From Acidimicrobiia bacterium (GTDB lineage Bacteria; Actinomycetota; Acidimicrobiia; Spongiisociales; UBA5794), in NCBI GenBank assembly GCA_030599515.1, contig JAUVNV010000183.1, positions 1-5,230 of the forward strand: a DNA stretch of 5,230 bases, read 5' to 3'. Of the stretch, positions 4,615 through 5,230 are shown piece by piece (position 1 is the first letter of the stretch; every line of letters begins with the position of its first letter). The position numbers and the translations under genes are program-made. The notes beneath the pieces were generated by a model that did not search any database, was not told where the DNA came from, and was given only the letters and a program-made list of their open reading frames with translations.

Positions 4615-5230
4615 CCACGGATCTGTCGAGTGCTGCCCTGTTGTCGGAGAGATACGGTGCGCCGGTCTGGCTCTTCGAACGCTCCGCCGCGGCAAGGGCG
4701 AAAGCCTCGAACACGACGAGTGGAGACGTCCTGAGCGACTGGGTAGAGACGAAAGCCCCCGAGGCCGCCGCCTCCCAGACCGTCCCCCCGACCGAAGGGC
4801 GGGGGGACGCCGAGGAGCACGACAGCGCTGGGGAGATTCCGCCTTCCTCCACCCTTGTGGGAGGTGCCGACGAAGGAGGCGGAGGGGGTCAAGGCCTGAC
4901 CGGTGCCGCCCTCCTCACTGCGGTCGCCGACGCCCGCGGCATGCCCGAATCGTTGATCGAGCGATCCGCCAAGGCACGTGCCGGCGCCGCCGGTGTTTCC
5001 CTTGAGGACGTCCTGCATGAGTGGGCCGAAGAGGAAGGCCTGGAAGCTCCCAGTTCCCAGCCGCCGGCTCCCCGCCCGAAAAGACCTACCAGCTCACCGT
5101 TGCCGACTCCCAAACCCAAGGCCAAGCCGACAACGCCGATCGCTGCGGGTTTGACCGGTGCCGCCCTCCTGGCTGCGGTCGCCGAAGCACGCGGCATGCC
5201 CGAGTCCCTCGTCGAACGATCCGCCAAAGC
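4611..5230 (+). CDS. Multi-repeat helical-domain protein with flexible linkers, 3'-truncated; unknown function
   Basis: The frame is open from GTG 4611 to the window edge (206 full codons, no stop); I do not recognise the family. At least three copies of a domain of about 42-49 residues are visible: residues 5-46, 95-143, and 180 to the edge. The consensus is roughly LTGAALLxAVAxARGMPESL, then ERSAKARAxAxGVSxEDVLxEWAEE, probably three short helices. Copies 2 and 3 share 24 of 27 residues; copy 1 is diverged and about three residues shorter before ERSA. Linker 47-94 is acidic and Gly-rich (with GGGGG); linker 144-179 is rich in Pro, Lys and Ser. There is no signal peptide or membrane helix, so it should be cytoplasmic. 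Small domains on flexible linkers recall the peripheral-subunit-binding region of 2-oxoacid dehydrogenase E2, hence a docking or scaffold role is possible. The part downstream, possibly a catalytic domain, is not in view. Confidence 0.85.
   Translation, partial: MTTDLSSAALLSERYGAPVWLFERSAAARAKASNTTSGDVLSDWVETKAPEAAASQTVPPTEGRGDAEEHDSAGEIPPSSTLVGGADEGGGGGQGLTGAALLTAVADARGMPESLIERSAKARAGAAGVSLEDVLHEWAEEEGLEAPSSQPPAPRPKRPTSSPLPTPKPKAKPTTPIAAGLTGAALLAAVAEARGMPESLVERSAK
4623..4748 (+). repeat. Helical domain copy 1 (diverged)
   Basis: Encodes residues 5-46 of the repeat protein, from LSSAALLSERYGAP to DVLSDWVE. It keeps AALL, ERSAAARAKA and DVLSDW of the consensus but replaces ARGMPES with YGAPVW and is about three residues shorter there. 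The aromatic residues Tyr15 and Trp20 are unique to this copy. Confidence 0.8.
4781..4809 (+). repeat. Perfect 10-bp GC-rich inverted repeat inside the coding region
   Basis: CGTCCCCCCG (4781-4790) and CGGGGGGACG (4800-4809) are perfect reverse complements around a 9-base loop. The element lies in the first linker of the repeat protein (around residues 58-66) and does not break the frame. No T-run follows, so it is not an intrinsic terminator. It would be very stable in mRNA. Confidence 0.9.
4893..5039 (+). repeat. Helical domain copy 2 (complete)
   Basis: Encodes residues 95-143, the only full, consensus-like copy in view: GLTGAALLTAVADARGMPES, then LIERSAKARAGAAG, then VSLEDVLHEWAEEEG. It matches copy 3 at 70 of 83 shared nucleotides. 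Confidence 0.9.
5148..5230 (+). repeat. Helical domain copy 3, cut by window edge
   Basis: Encodes residues 180-206 and continues beyond the window. It differs from copy 2 by Thr to Ala, Asp to Glu and Ile to Val only. Ten of the 13 nucleotide differences are synonymous. Confidence 0.9.

Noticed and set aside
4356..5018. Open frame of 220 codons on the minus strand
   Set aside because: It is antisense to the two right-hand genes. The plus-strand reading shows protein-level repeats with mostly synonymous differences, which identifies the coding strand.
4893..5039. E3/E1-binding (peripheral subunit-binding) domain of 2-oxoacid dehydrogenase E2
   Set aside because: Size and linkers are similar, but the typical G-T-G-x-x-G-R-I segment after the first helix is missing. 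The resemblance is kept only as an analogy.

Overview
The window is high-GC chromosomal DNA. It looks like a free-living actinobacterium that respires with menaquinone; an Acidimicrobiia-like lineage is my guess from gene content and style, not something the sequence proves. The case rests on a nuoA-B-C-D order with separate nuoC and nuoD, GTG starts, tightly overlapping genes, a geranylgeranyl-reductase-family flavoprotein next to the nuo locus (as in other actinobacteria, from memory) and short heptamer repeats between genes.

Layout. (1) Positions 1-2200, minus strand: the start of a complex I operon. nuoA, nuoB, nuoC and nuoD overlap by 1-4 bases, and nuoD runs off the left edge. NuoD has an N-terminal extension of about 80-90 residues. 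(2) Positions 2201-2356: the divergent intergenic region upstream of nuoA, with an array of seven 7-bp units (GTACTGN) and a 12-bp direct repeat that duplicates the start region of the next gene. (3) Positions 2357-2806, plus strand: a four-helix membrane protein resembling DUF3054. (4) Positions 2778-2856: the convergent gene ends, where two opposed sets of 7-bp units (ACAGCNN) can fold into a stem of about 32 bp. (5) Positions 2857-4107, minus strand: an FAD-dependent geranylgeranyl/menaquinone reductase family protein. (6) Positions 4192-5230, plus strand: a two-gene unit that I cannot assign to a described system. It encodes a two-helix membrane protein with a duplicated FGRP-type tail motif, overlapped (GTGA) by a soluble protein made of at least three copies of a small helical domain joined by low-complexity linkers; this second gene runs off the right edge.

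How the genes fit together. Complex I passes electrons from NADH to menaquinone. The reductase plausibly saturates the prenyl tail of that quinone or another prenyl lipid. DUF3054 has no known function. The right-hand pair resembles a membrane anchor plus a multivalent docking or scaffold protein; this is inferred only from architecture and is the best candidate here for something undescribed. No RNA gene, CRISPR array, transposase or phage gene was seen.
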